Virus record (IMG/VR): IMGVR_UViG_3300023049_000005
Location: 137,053 to 201,052 of that record
Length of the DNA: 64,000 nucleotides
Direction: 5' to 3' (one strand)
DNA from: a virus
In this document: positions 1-9,434 of the stretch, piece by piece
Layout: each line of letters starts with the position of its first letter
Numbering within the stretch: the first letter of the stretch is position 1
The notes under the pieces: generated by a model
The model's database searches: none
The model's input: only the letters and a program-made list of their open reading frames with translations
What the model was told of the DNA's origin: nothing
Made by a program: the position numbers and the translations under genes

Positions 1-2674
1 AGTCTTCTCCAAACGCTAAATTAAAAAATGCGTTTTGTGTACTATTATTACTAGTTCCCCAAAAAGCTCCTTGGTAAGAAAATACCATTCTATCAGGATC
101 TAATTGAATTATATTATATTCTTGATTAACTAATGTCCAATCTGTATTGTTTATACTCACGATCTGTCCTGTTGAGAAACATTCGTCCTCGAAAGAAATA
201 TTATTATTATTCTGTACAACCTTATTAGAACTTATAATAAGACCTTCATATCCCTTAGAATAATTTATTATTTCAAATACTTGTTCTCCTTCATAGAAGA
301 ATCTACCTACGTTAATATTAATATCGATAACAAAGTTTGTTTTCTTATTGATTATTAAATTATTGAATTCCCTGTCTACGTATATTCCATTATCATTTAA
401 TACTTCTGTATGTTGTATAATCCAATTTCCTAAAGTAGTTTCTACATCAGTATCAAACCCTGTGATATAATTTATATTATTGATATTAATACTTAGTTGT
501 GTATTATCTCCACCAAGTTGATAGAAGATAATATATTTATCTAATATAGAATAGTCAGTATTAGCACCTACATCGATCCTATTAATATTCATTAATACAT
601 TAGGATATGCTGTTCTAAAATAAAGAGAATTATGTAATACATTAACATTATTATTACCGAAGTATTCAGAGTCTACATATATTCCTCTTTTATCTAATTC
701 TAATTTCCATTTTTCTACAAATGCTTTTAATGTAATATCAATTGATTCTTCCGTATCTTCCGATCCATTACCTCTTGTTATAATAGTGCTTTCTATCACA
801 TATACTTGATTATTGATTCTTATCGATATTCCGAAATCATCTATATCATTGAATACTATTCTTTCTTCGTTTCTCTCAGCGTAGTCATCTCTATCTTCGT
901 TGTTTAATGTTTCTTCAATTTCTATTATTCTTTCAATTGTTCTCTCTTTACTAGAAACCTCAGTAGTATAATTAACATTAACTATATCCGTAGCGGTTAA
1001 TCCAAAGTTAGCGTTTATCTCTTGCCAATATAATCCCGAATCATTTGTTAATTCATTAAATTTAGTAGCAGTCGATGCCGCATCATCTGAGAAGAAAACA
1101 TAACCTGTTGGTGAAGTTAATGTTTCTGTAGTAATTACATTAGTTCCATTTACAGTAACTGATACATTTGTTTCAGGGTGTGGATCATATGAAAATGTAT
1201 ATCCTGTTGGTGAGAAATTAGTCCCATCTGTTATACTTCCACTAAAGCTATCTACTTTATCTACGAAGAATTTAACATCTACATAGTTAGTTGGGTATAG
1301 ACTCCTTAATCTAACAAACTCTCCAAGTGGATCTATATCAGAGTATAATCCTAATTGGTTTATACTATCACTATGTATAGTAAATGCGTTATTAATATTC
1401 GATATTGCGTTAATATTATTATCATATGTATAAGACAAATCAACTGAATTAGTTTCTAAATATAGTGTACCATTAATAGTTTCATCGTTTATACTTTCAA
1501 CTATTGGTAAATATTTAGTTTCTTCCCAAAAATCATTATCCTCAGGTGTTATGCTACTAGTAGCTGATTGTGTATAAGAAGTAACACAAGAATATATTTG
1601 GTTATTGAAAAGTACTTTACTTGCGTCAGATGGTGTTAAACCACCATTGAAGTAATACTGATTTATTCTATTGAATGTCGATATCTGTGTGCTATCTACT
1701 GTTATAGTACCTACATTATTATTTGAATTAGGTATAGTTAATTTAGAATTAGGTTTAATTAAAGTGTTGACACTCGAAGATAACCCGATATAACTACCCG
1801 TTGCCACAATGTTTATATTACCATTATATAGAAGTATATTATTTGTTTTATTAGTGACTCTGATTTTAAGGTTATTATCAAAATCATCCATCATTAATTT
1901 AAAGTCTGTATAATAATTATCGCCTAATGTTTTAGAATTGATAGTAACGATAGTATCGTCATTATTTTCTAAGTTAACTAAGTTTAATTTCTGACCACTG
2001 TATATTAAGTTGTAAAAATTTGGTTCACTCCAATTCGGGAAATTATTAGAATAATCACTATCTATATAATCATATATTTTAATAGCATTAACGCCATTAG
2101 CTGTAACATTCGTATACTGATTCGGATCATTAATAACACCACCACTTTGATTTATGAACTCTCTGTTATTAGTCCCTGTTATAATCATCACAGCGTTGGT
2201 TTTAGTACTAATTACTGTATATGTTTCTTTACTATTGATACCAAATATATCTCTACTGAATTTAATTTCCTCGCCTTTTCTAAAAATGGTATTAATTGCT
2301 TGACCGTATATCCACTTTGAAAAGAAGTCTTTCCTATCATTAACTGCCTCTACTTTAGTAACACCTATACTACTAGTGTTGCCTATTATTGACATACCAT
2401 TAGTATTGAAAAGTTGGAACTTTTCTGTGGATAATTCATCAGTCTTAGTATCAGAATTATATTGCTGATAGTCAAATCCTCTTATTCTTTCGAATGTACT
2501 TATTTCTAGATTCTTGAATGTGTCTGAACTATTTTCTTCAAAGTATAATTTACCTTTGTAATAACCTAGTTCTTCGTCGAATAATATGTTAATAGGATTG
2601 CCTTTTTTGTTGTAAAAGACATAATCTCTATTGAACCAATTTTGATCACATGTATTAATTTTAATAGTAGACAA
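1..2674 (-). CDS. Large virion/appendage-like protein (C-terminus off window)
   Basis: The minus frame stays open from a TTG at 2674 to the window edge, giving at least 891 residues. A TAG two codons upstream and no nearby ATG make the TTG (protein start MSTIKIN) the best start. The sequence is rich in Asn, Thr, Ser, Ile and Tyr with alternating beta-strand-like segments, few Cys and no enzyme motif. That composition and the next-door virion-like genes suggest a tail, baseplate or fibre component. I recognise no family. The 105-base gap to the divergent gene at 2780 should hold promoters for both. Structural role is inference. Confidence 0.7.
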   Translation of the reverse strand, partial: MSTIKINTCDQNWFNRDYVFYNKKGNPINILFDEELGYYKGKLYFEENSSDTFKNLEISTFERIRGFDYQQYNSDTKTDELSTEKFQLFNTNGMSIIGNTSSIGVTKVEAVNDRKDFFSKWIYGQAINTIFRKGEEIKFSRDIFGINSKETYTVISTKTNAVMIITGTNNREFINQSGGVINDPNQYTNVTANGVNAIKIYDYIDSDYSNNFPNWSEPNFYNLIYSGQKLNLVNLENNDDTIVTINSKTLGDNYYTDFKLMMDDFDNNLKIRVTNKTNNILLYNGNINIVATGSYIGLSSSVNTLIKPNSKLTIPNSNNNVGTITVDSTQISTFNRINQYYFNGGLTPSDASKVLFNNQIYSCVTSYTQSATSSITPEDNDFWEETKYLPIVESINDETINGTLYLETNSVDLSYTYDNNINAISNINNAFTIHSDSINQLGLYSDIDPLGEFVRLRSLYPTNYVDVKFFVDKVDSFSGSITDGTNFSPTGYTFSYDPHPETNVSVTVNGTNVITTETLTSPTGYVFFSDDAASTATKFNELTNDSGLYWQEINANFGLTATDIVNVNYTTEVSSKERTIERIIEIEETLNNEDRDDYAERNEERIVFNDIDDFGISIRINNQVYVIESTIITRGNGSEDTEESIDITLKAFVEKWKLELDKRGIYVDSEYFGNNNVNVLHNSLYFRTAYPNVLMNINRIDVGANTDYSILDKYIIFYQLGGDNTQLSININNINYITGFDTDVETTLGNWIIQHTEVLNDNGIYVDREFNNLIINKKTNFVIDININVGRFFYEGEQVFEIINYSKGYEGLIISSNKVVQNNNNISFEDECFSTGQIVSINNTDWTLVNQEYNIIQLDPDRMVFSYQGAFWGTSNNSTQNAFFNLAFGED

Positions 2675-2779
2675 CTTCTATAAGATAATTTTATCTATAT
2701 ATAAAATATGTCTATATCGTTAAGTAAACAAAATGACTATTTTAATATATAATATTCACAGAAATAATAACATTCAAAT

Positions 2780-3154
2780 ATGAGAAAAAAAGCAGAAAGT
2801 CTATTTAAAAATGAGATGACACAACATATAATTGATAAAATAGAAGAAAAAAAATACTTTTCAGGTAAAGAAAAGATAGCAGGTGAAAAGTTTTTTCTTG
2901 GTTGTTTACTACTTGAAGAGAAGGATAACATAGAGATAGTTATTGATATATGTGAAAGAGATATAGAAGATAGGACATATGAACTTTATAGTATAAAAGT
3001 AAATGGATTAAGTAAAGTGGGATACTTTACTTTAAGTAATAAGAATTCACATATTAACAAAAACATAAAGGATATACTAAAAAAGTTAAAAGCTGAAGAG
3101 CGATTAGAACAAATTAAAAATGAAATAGAAGAAGAAATAAAAAATGATAAATAG
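2780..3154 (+). CDS. Hypothetical protein, 124 aa
   Basis: Unrecognised. It is a charged protein with a Lys/Glu-rich N-terminal helix, a central part of probable beta strands (around residues 45-95), and a helical Lys/Glu-rich C-terminus ending in EEEIKNDK. The ATG lies about 100 bases from the divergently read gene at 2674, in an AT-rich gap. It is followed after five bases by the gene at 3160, so the two probably share a transcript that ends at the hairpin at 3523. Confidence 0.6.
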   Translation: MRKKAESLFKNEMTQHIIDKIEEKKYFSGKEKIAGEKFFLGCLLLEEKDNIEIVIDICERDIEDRTYELYSIKVNGLSKVGYFTLSNKNSHINKNIKDILKKLKAEERLEQIKNEIEEEIKNDK

Positions 3155-3159
3155 ATATT

Positions 3160-3534
3160 ATGACTATGCAAATACAAGGAGATAGTTATAGACCTGATAT
3201 TACCAAAAGGTTAAATAGAGTTGATAATAGATATAAAGACGAAAAGATATATACTCAGCTTGGTATAAAATATGAAAATATTGGAACAGAAGATATAACA
3301 ATCGATCCCAATAAAAAAAAGATTATTATTCATAACTTAATTACAATATCTTCTTTTTTGAGATATTTACATGTGGTTTGGTATGCAGATGATAAATTAT
3401 GTAGACATCGATTCCCCTTCAGGAACAATTTAACTAAAGTGGAGAAAAAGCACAATTGGTCAGTCAGTGGTTTAAAGAATATAATAACAGTCGAGAAAAC
3501 TAACGAAATGTTAAAGGAAAATAAAAAAGGATAG
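3160..3534 (+). CDS. Hypothetical protein, 124 aa
   Basis: Unrecognised. It is basic overall, with a hydrophobic, aromatic middle (residues about 60-78, including ISSFLRYLHVVWYADD) and a Lys-rich C-terminus. A second ATG two codons in is an alternative start. The stop codon sits inside the descending arm of a rho-independent terminator, so this is the last gene of a short two-gene unit. Confidence 0.6.
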   Translation: MTMQIQGDSYRPDITKRLNRVDNRYKDEKIYTQLGIKYENIGTEDITIDPNKKKIIIHNLITISSFLRYLHVVWYADDKLCRHRFPFRNNLTKVEKKHNWSVSGLKNIITVEKTNEMLKENKKG

Positions 3535-3551
3535 GAAACTATCCTTTTTTT
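3523..3551 (+). terminator. Rho-independent terminator
   Basis: A run of A and GGATAG (3523-3534), a GAAA tetraloop (3535-3538) and CTATCC followed by T (3539-3551) form a 12-bp perfect stem ending in a long U tract. It overlaps the stop codon of the gene ending at 3534. Confidence 0.9.
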
Positions 3552-3611
3552 GTTTTTGGTAAAAAAAGAGAATATAATATTTATATATACTGTATAAAAT
3601 GATAACCATAT

Positions 3612-4190
3612 ATGATAAATTTATATAATAACCATAATAACAAGAAACTTAAGTTTAAAGTTGATATCACAGGCGTTGATGCATCTGAGGTTAAACCTAG
3701 ATTGATCATCGAAACTGAGGATAAGAATTACATGGTAAAAGGGAAGATTGAAAACAAGGAATGTAATTTTGTTATACCCATGTTAGAAGGCTTAATCCAA
3801 GGTGAAAAAGGTAAAGTGTATTACGAGGTAATCGTATCTAATGAGCAATACAGTAAACTTTGGGAAGAAGATTTTGAAACTATTTCTAAAACTGAAATCA
3901 AAGTAGTTGAAAGTAATTACGAAGAACAAGAAGAAGCAGTGGTAGCTCCAAAAATAAGCGTGGTTAGTCTATCATCTGTTGAGGAAGAAGAACTAGTTAA
4001 TGAGTCGATTGAAGAAGAAAAAGTTGAAGAAAAAACACAAGAGAAAGAAGAAATAAAAATAGATAAAGAAGTAATTATTGAAGAAGATAAAGAAGAAGAA
4101 ATATCTGAAAATACTGAACGTGTAGAAGATATGGAAGGTAACTTTTTAAACTTCAATGATTTCTTATCAAAAAATACAAAAGGAGAATAA
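3612..4190 (+). CDS. Acidic virion-associated or scaffold-like protein, 192 aa
   Basis: Residues 1 to about 105 look like a compact beta-rich domain (NKKLKFKVDITGVDAS...). Residues about 105-180 are a low-complexity tail dominated by Glu and Lys, with a short C-terminal segment (NFLNFNDFLSK). An acidic tail with a conserved end is typical of scaffold or chaperone-binding proteins, but I recognise no family. A TTATATATAC element lies at 3581-3590, about 20 bases upstream. It starts a run with the genes at 4192 and 4389. Function is inference from composition and from the long structural protein behind it. Confidence 0.6.
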   Translation: MINLYNNHNNKKLKFKVDITGVDASEVKPRLIIETEDKNYMVKGKIENKECNFVIPMLEGLIQGEKGKVYYEVIVSNEQYSKLWEEDFETISKTEIKVVESNYEEQEEAVVAPKISVVSLSSVEEEELVNESIEEEKVEEKTQEKEEIKIDKEVIIEEDKEEEISENTERVEDMEGNFLNFNDFLSKNTKGE

Positions 4191-4191
4191 T

Positions 4192-4368
4192 ATGGAAGAA
4201 GAAAACATTATTGTAGACTCTATAAATGAGGCAAAATCTGCAGTTAGATTGATACAGGAAAAACTATATGAAGATCCTATTGATACTAAAGCTTTATTCC
4301 GAATTACGTTGAATCTAAATGAGTATTTAGATTCATTGGGAAATAAAATCCACCAAGGAAAAAAATAA
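4192..4368 (+). CDS. Small helical protein, 58 aa
   Basis: I placed the start at the ATG one base after the upstream stop (TAAtATG), the usual spacing in this genome, rather than 36 bases upstream inside the previous gene. The product (MEEENIIVDSINEAK...) is predicted all-helical and acidic with a Lys-rich end. No family recognised. It sits between the acidic protein at 3612 and the 570-residue virion-like protein, so it may be a small virion or assembly factor. Confidence 0.55.
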   Translation: MEEENIIVDSINEAKSAVRLIQEKLYEDPIDTKALFRITLNLNEYLDSLGNKIHQGKK

Positions 4369-4388
4369 AAAAAAAGATAAATTAAGTT

Positions 4389-6101
4389 ATGACTAAAATT
4401 GTAGACCCAGATGATTTATTACAATCAACACAAGGCTCAGATGGAACACCCGATGGAAATGTGTTCTTTGATGTAGCAACAAAACAAATAGAATTAATCA
4501 ATATTGATGTATTATCTACTGTAGATTACGGTACAGGAGCGACTGCTAATAGATTAAGTTCTGATGGTATAGCACTTCAAGCACTATATTCATTCGCTAA
4601 GGAAGAATGGAAAAATGACAACGAATTAATTAAATATGCTTTCCCTTTCGTTGCGATTACCTCGGAGCAGTTTGAGATGATAAATGATTGGGATTTTATA
4701 TCTAATACAGGTATAACACAATCAAGAGATGAAACAAAAAACCTTATCCGTGATGCGGGTTGGACATTAAGAGATAATAATGGTTCTTCACAAGAAGAAT
4801 ATATGAATATTACTTCTCTTGGTACGTTTAACAACAGTGCGGTTGATCAAGCCTACTATCTACAAGAAGACGGTGCGACACCATCTAACGTAGTATTACC
4901 AGGTGAGGTTAACCAAGCAATTAAAATATTTGGTGCATCAGGATTCGGAGATATTAACTTTAGAACTTTCTTTAAGATTTATCTTAGAGAACAAGGAAAG
5001 ATATATGGTTTCTATGATCTTATATTAGAACAGAACCTTGCAACACTTACTTCACGTAAGTTTACATTGCCTCTTACTAACGCAACAGATATTAAGATTG
5101 AAGCTGCAGATGGAGAGATTTCAATTGGTGGTACAGTAGCAGATCAAGCACCATATTCAGGTATGTCAATTGAATACTTCGCAGTTCCACAAGATAGAGG
5201 TGGTTTAGTTGGTGGTACATATTCATTTAATGTCATTATTGATGGAAATAATGCATCAGCAGAACAAATTTATGAGTTCGTACAATGGTCATTACGTCAA
5301 TCGTTTGATATAGATGCAGGAACAGGCTCAGTTAGGGGAGATACAGCAGAGGAATTACTAGAATTTATTGGTGATACATTAAGAACTAAATCTACAACGG
5401 ATGGTGGTGTTTTCATTGATAACTTTAACAGTGCGGATACTAACAGAATTAACTTTACTGATAATACAGGATTAGTTAGGACATTCCCATTCGTTGCAGC
5501 AGGTAACATTCAGTTTAACGATAACCTTGTAAGTGATGGTGATTCTAGATATTGGGTATTCTTTACTAATACAGGTACATTAGTAGCATCTGATATCGAT
5601 ATTGCGCAAACAACAGCTAATGAGGGTATTATAACTACACAAGGTGCGGTTGATTTTGCTACATTTAGTGTGTTGGATTATATTAACATAAGTGGTTTTA
5701 CTACTGAGAATAACAATGGTATTTTCCAAGTAACTGCAGCTTCTTCAACAACAGCATCTGTTACGAAAACAGATGAAGAACCTATTGTAACAGAAGCAGC
5801 AGGAGATATTATCACAATTGGTCTGAACCCGTTTGGTTCACCCGATGCGATTATAATACAAGATGCTACAGGCGATCCTATTAACGGAACTGTATCAGGA
5901 TCATCACTTGTATCTTTCGATTTTGATTACGATGGTAACATTCAGGGTGGTAGAATACCTGCTACAAACGCAGCCTTTACAGGGGTTGCTATTGGTCTGA
6001 ATACAGGACAATATGTGGTTACATCAGGTACGATCACAAGAGCGACTACGAACGTAATTAACTTCGTGGCTGCACTTGAAAGAAACTACCTTAATCCATA
6101 A
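4389..6101 (+). CDS. Virion structural protein, 570 aa
   Basis: A long Asn/Thr/Gly/Ala-rich protein with an N-terminal globular part (residues about 50-110, containing ALYSFAKEEWKNDNELIKYA and a Trp-Asp-Phe segment), followed by repeated beta-rich stretches with many GT, GD and DN turns and no Cys. The 15-30-residue block around residues 70-100 is of a type I associate with phage tail or capsid-decoration proteins, but I cannot name the family. It ends the operon beginning at 3612 and is followed at once by a terminator. It is convergent with the appendage genes on the other strand. Confidence 0.7.
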   Translation: MTKIVDPDDLLQSTQGSDGTPDGNVFFDVATKQIELINIDVLSTVDYGTGATANRLSSDGIALQALYSFAKEEWKNDNELIKYAFPFVAITSEQFEMINDWDFISNTGITQSRDETKNLIRDAGWTLRDNNGSSQEEYMNITSLGTFNNSAVDQAYYLQEDGATPSNVVLPGEVNQAIKIFGASGFGDINFRTFFKIYLREQGKIYGFYDLILEQNLATLTSRKFTLPLTNATDIKIEAADGEISIGGTVADQAPYSGMSIEYFAVPQDRGGLVGGTYSFNVIIDGNNASAEQIYEFVQWSLRQSFDIDAGTGSVRGDTAEELLEFIGDTLRTKSTTDGGVFIDNFNSADTNRINFTDNTGLVRTFPFVAAGNIQFNDNLVSDGDSRYWVFFTNTGTLVASDIDIAQTTANEGIITTQGAVDFATFSVLDYINISGFTTENNNGIFQVTAASSTTASVTKTDEEPIVTEAAGDIITIGLNPFGSPDAIIIQDATGDPINGTVSGSSLVSFDFDYDGNIQGGRIPATNAAFTGVAIGLNTGQYVVTSGTITRATTNVINFVAALERNYLNP

Positions 6102-6117
6102 TAAATATTTAAATTAT

Positions 6118-6154
6118 AAAAAAAAGGAAAGATTTATTAGTCTTTCCTTTTTTT
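6118..6154. terminator. Bidirectional rho-independent terminator
   Basis: An A run plus GGAAAGA (to 6132), an 8-base loop and TCTTTCC plus a T run (6141-6154) form a perfect stem with A/T tails on both sides, so it can terminate transcripts from either direction. It lies between the convergent genes ending at 6101 (+) and 6137 (-); the minus-strand stop codon is in the loop. Confidence 0.9.
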
Positions 6155-6637
6155 GTTTAAGTCTTTTATGTTTATTTTAAACCCCTCATCTTTTATGTGT
6201 GATGCGGTAATATTGGCTCTCTTATAATATTCTTCTTCGTTTTCAAGTAATTCTATTTCAATTTTAGGTATATTACCTTCTTCTATTATGTTATATGATA
6301 TTAATTCAGCAGTTATCTTAGGAACGATATGTTCTACTGATATCTTATATTTCTTTATGAGATCCTTTTTCCGAATCTTTACTTTAATGACTTCTATTTC
6401 TTCGTCATTCTCTTCAAGATCTTTTCTAAACTTTTTCCAATAGTCTTTATCATAATAACCACCAACTTTACCTCTTTTGACTCTTATCTGACCATCGGGC
6501 TGTCTAATTATTATATCAAATTCTACTGCATCACTAAGTATGCCTTTAGTTATAAGACCAATTGATCCACCAAGAACCCCCTTGGTCATTATAGAGTTTA
6601 TTAAGTGATTACTTTGTGTTCCGCTTTGTGTTGCCAT
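6137..6637 (-). CDS. Hypothetical protein, 166 aa
   Basis: Unrecognised. Residues 1-40 are hydrophobic and Gly-rich (SIMTKGVLGGSIGLITKGIL), followed by a charged, Lys/Glu-rich body with a segment FDIIIRQPDGQIRVKRGKVGG that looks beta-hairpin-like. Its ATG overlaps the stop of the 798-residue gene by one base (TAATG), so the two are translationally coupled. That suggests a partner, chaperone or attachment subunit of the upstream appendage protein. Confidence 0.6.
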   Translation of the reverse strand: MATQSGTQSNHLINSIMTKGVLGGSIGLITKGILSDAVEFDIIIRQPDGQIRVKRGKVGGYYDKDYWKKFRKDLEENDEEIEVIKVKIRKKDLIKKYKISVEHIVPKITAELISYNIIEEGNIPKIEIELLENEEEYYKRANITASHIKDEGFKINIKDLNKKRKD

Positions 6638-9033
6638 TATACGTCAATTACTAAATAGTCTATTAATTTTCCTTCACTATCGTAGTTCGCTTCAACATTA
6701 TATTCATATAACGGACTTACGTTGTTAGTAGCATCTGTACTATTTGCGAATGTTCTAATAGTAGCTGTTTCTAATAAACCATTTATATCATACACTTGAT
6801 TAGTAATTCTGAAATTCTTTTGTACTAGACCTGCAATTTCTTCCAATAAGATATTTTGACCATCTATCTTATTATCTATAATAGATATAGTATTGCCTAT
6901 ATTAGTTACGTCATTTAATATTTCATTTGTATTTCCTTCTATAAGTGATAAAGTAGTTCCGAAACTATTTATACTTTGTGATAAACCACTAGTGCTATCT
7001 TCGATCTCAGATATACTTTGTGATAATCCGTCTACTTTATTATCTATAATAGACACAGTAGTTCCAATATTAAATACACTCTGTGATATACCCACAGTAG
7101 TAGTATTAATAATAGATACAGTATTTCCTATATTAAATACACTCTGTGATATATTATCGGTTGTTACACCTATTCTATTAAGCTCTGTTTCAATCCTAAC
7201 GAAGTCATTATTATCGATAAGTCCATCTGTTACTACAATGGTATTAGAATTTGGTAATCTTTCATCTACGAATGTACCAACCCCTCTTATGTATATAATT
7301 CCTTCTAGACATGTTTCATCTACTACTATTCTACCTGATATAAATTCTAAGGTAGCCACATCACCTGCGTTATTGAAATCTTTAATACGAATATCCCCAC
7401 TATATGCTCTTAATCCTAAACTAACAACAGAAGCACTTGTCCCTTGGAACTTTAATATAGGAGCTTCTATACCAGGCTTGGCTGCTCTACAGTCAGTTAA
7501 GATGGGTGTAGCATCTGTACCTATTGATATATCACCTTCGAAAAAACAACCGTTCATTAATCCGTAGAAATTATCAATATTCCCTGTAATTGATTTAACT
7601 ACATAAATAGGTTCTAAGTCACTAGAATTAGAAAAAGTACCTGATAAGTTAACGTCTTGGAATGTCGTGTTTACACAACTAACATTATCTATTGTTACAT
7701 CAATAGGATAGTTTTTAGCAAAGACCTTAATAGCAGAAAGATTTTGGTCGATAACTATTGGCGTTCTTATTTCTAATTGTGTTAAACTATAAGTATCTAA
7801 TATTTTGAGCGCATCGTCCAAGTTGTTAACAGGTTGTGCAGGAGTTCCAATAGGATACCTAGACCCACTAACTCCTACTACTGAATCGTATATAACAGCT
7901 TCATTATATGCTAATTTTTGTGAAGTGTCTTCTATATCGTAATAGAACCCCGATGTATCAACTATTATATTATCTCTAATTTCTTCCGTTACGTGGTTAT
8001 CGAATGTACCTATACCACGTATAACTATTTCACCTCCTGTGATACCACTAAGTAGATTAACCTTGCCTGGGTTCATATCAAATTCTGCTCTACTTCCTGT
8101 TCCGAAGCTTCCCGATAATCCAATTTCTCCTGCATAGTGTCTAACATTGATATTAGATGTATAAAAAGCAGATCCTGTTCCTGTGCTATATGTACCCCCT
8201 GGTATCTCTATTATATGATCAGGACTATTGAGGTTAGTTGCTACTGTTTCAGAAATTAGTAAAATTTTTGGTTGATGATTAGGACTTAATGTTAATGTCC
8301 CACCTAACATAGTAGATTGGTATATAACACCATTAAATCCATATAGATCAGAAACACCACATCTTTCAAGATATACGTTAGTTGATTGGGGTATAGACAT
8401 AGTTCCTAATATATTAAAATCGAAGAATCTACATTCTGAAACAGTAAGACCTGTGAATACTAAACCAGGAGCAAACTCACTACCATAAAAGTTAAAGTTT
8501 TCAACAGGTTGATCAATTACTATATCACCTCTTACACTAAAATTAGATATTCCATAAAAATCTGCAATAGTAATAGCATCTTGTAAGTTATTAACAGGTT
8601 GGGCAATAGTACCCGCAGGATATAACGTACTCGATACACCTATTCTAGTATTTATATTTACCGTTCCTGAATAATCTAATGATTCATCAAGACTAGTATC
8701 AATAGTTGCAGCATCAGAGTTACGAATAGACACCGCAGAATTAGTAATCTCAACAATAGGCTCGTTTTCTGTATATAGGTTTGTTCCTATCTCTACAGAC
8801 ACATCTTCTGCTATTAATTTCCACCCATTAATTAAGAAATAATAACTAGGTGCAAATTGTCCTTGGATAGTAGGGTCACCCCCAAACGTCCTAAAAGCCG
8901 CAGGATACTTAGCATTATCCGATAATCTCACCCACTCTTTCCAATCACTATACAAATCTACCTGTACGTTAAGTTGTTCAATCCCAGGAAGGACTACTAT
9001 CTCTTTATTTACTCCATTGAAAGCTACTTTCAT
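6637..9033 (-). CDS. Tail-spike or fibre-like protein with beta-helix repeats, 798 aa
   Basis: Residues 20-75 form an aromatic N-terminal domain (VDLYSDWKEWVRL...YYFLINGWKLI) of a kind that commonly begins phage appendage proteins. Two diverged copies of a module start near residues 130 and 385, each with GVS...YP.GT.AQPVNNL followed by beta-rich, parallel-helix-like sequence. Residues about 640-745 carry heptad-like repeats ISQSVFNIGNTVSI and GLSQSI, predicted trimeric coiled coil, then a small C-terminal beta domain. The GLSQSI repeats also occur in the giant fibre at 28007. Attachment function is inference from architecture. Confidence 0.75.
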   Translation of the reverse strand: MKVAFNGVNKEIVVLPGIEQLNVQVDLYSDWKEWVRLSDNAKYPAAFRTFGGDPTIQGQFAPSYYFLINGWKLIAEDVSVEIGTNLYTENEPIVEITNSAVSIRNSDAATIDTSLDESLDYSGTVNINTRIGVSSTLYPAGTIAQPVNNLQDAITIADFYGISNFSVRGDIVIDQPVENFNFYGSEFAPGLVFTGLTVSECRFFDFNILGTMSIPQSTNVYLERCGVSDLYGFNGVIYQSTMLGGTLTLSPNHQPKILLISETVATNLNSPDHIIEIPGGTYSTGTGSAFYTSNINVRHYAGEIGLSGSFGTGSRAEFDMNPGKVNLLSGITGGEIVIRGIGTFDNHVTEEIRDNIIVDTSGFYYDIEDTSQKLAYNEAVIYDSVVGVSGSRYPIGTPAQPVNNLDDALKILDTYSLTQLEIRTPIVIDQNLSAIKVFAKNYPIDVTIDNVSCVNTTFQDVNLSGTFSNSSDLEPIYVVKSITGNIDNFYGLMNGCFFEGDISIGTDATPILTDCRAAKPGIEAPILKFQGTSASVVSLGLRAYSGDIRIKDFNNAGDVATLEFISGRIVVDETCLEGIIYIRGVGTFVDERLPNSNTIVVTDGLIDNNDFVRIETELNRIGVTTDNISQSVFNIGNTVSIINTTTVGISQSVFNIGTTVSIIDNKVDGLSQSISEIEDSTSGLSQSINSFGTTLSLIEGNTNEILNDVTNIGNTISIIDNKIDGQNILLEEIAGLVQKNFRITNQVYDINGLLETATIRTFANSTDATNNVSPLYEYNVEANYDSEGKLIDYLVIDV

Positions 9034-9120
9034 TTAATTTAGTGGTAATATTTCTTTATATATATAATAAATATGATATCTCGAAACTAAACTTTTGTTT
9101 ATTAATTAGATAGAAGAAAA

Positions 9121-9336
9121 ATGGACTTAGAAGAATTACAACAAATCATTAAACAAGAACAGAGAGAAGAGAATATAAATGCTCTTTTCGAAAACAGAGA
9201 TGCGGAAGAAATTGCATATATGACAGACCTCTCTAATGGGAATAAATTAAGAATAGATAAAGATGGGATGTCAATAGAAGTAAGACCTATTGTAGAAAGC
9301 ATAAATGTAACTATAAGTATCACATCTTCTTTTTGA
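9121..9336 (+). CDS. Hypothetical protein, 71 aa
   Basis: Unrecognised small acidic protein: a helical Glu/Gln-rich N-terminal half and a beta-rich C-terminal half (NGNKLRIDKDGMSIEVRP). It is divergent from the 798-residue appendage gene and lies about 100 bases before uvsX. The intervening AT-rich gap holds CATTTG at 9359-9364, not a clear promoter. Confidence 0.5.
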   Translation: MDLEELQQIIKQEQREENINALFENRDAEEIAYMTDLSNGNKLRIDKDGMSIEVRPIVESINVTISITSSF

Positions 9337-9434
9337 TATTTTTTAAATATTTTTAAAACATTTGAATTAAAATATACTATATAAGTAATTGATAACCAAT
9401 TAATATTAATAGAGAGAAAAAAATAATAATAACA

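Noticed and set aside
6893-7567. 224-codon plus-strand frame opposite the 798-residue appendage gene
   Set aside because: Product is a repetitive shadow of the minus-strand coiled-coil units with no supported start context.
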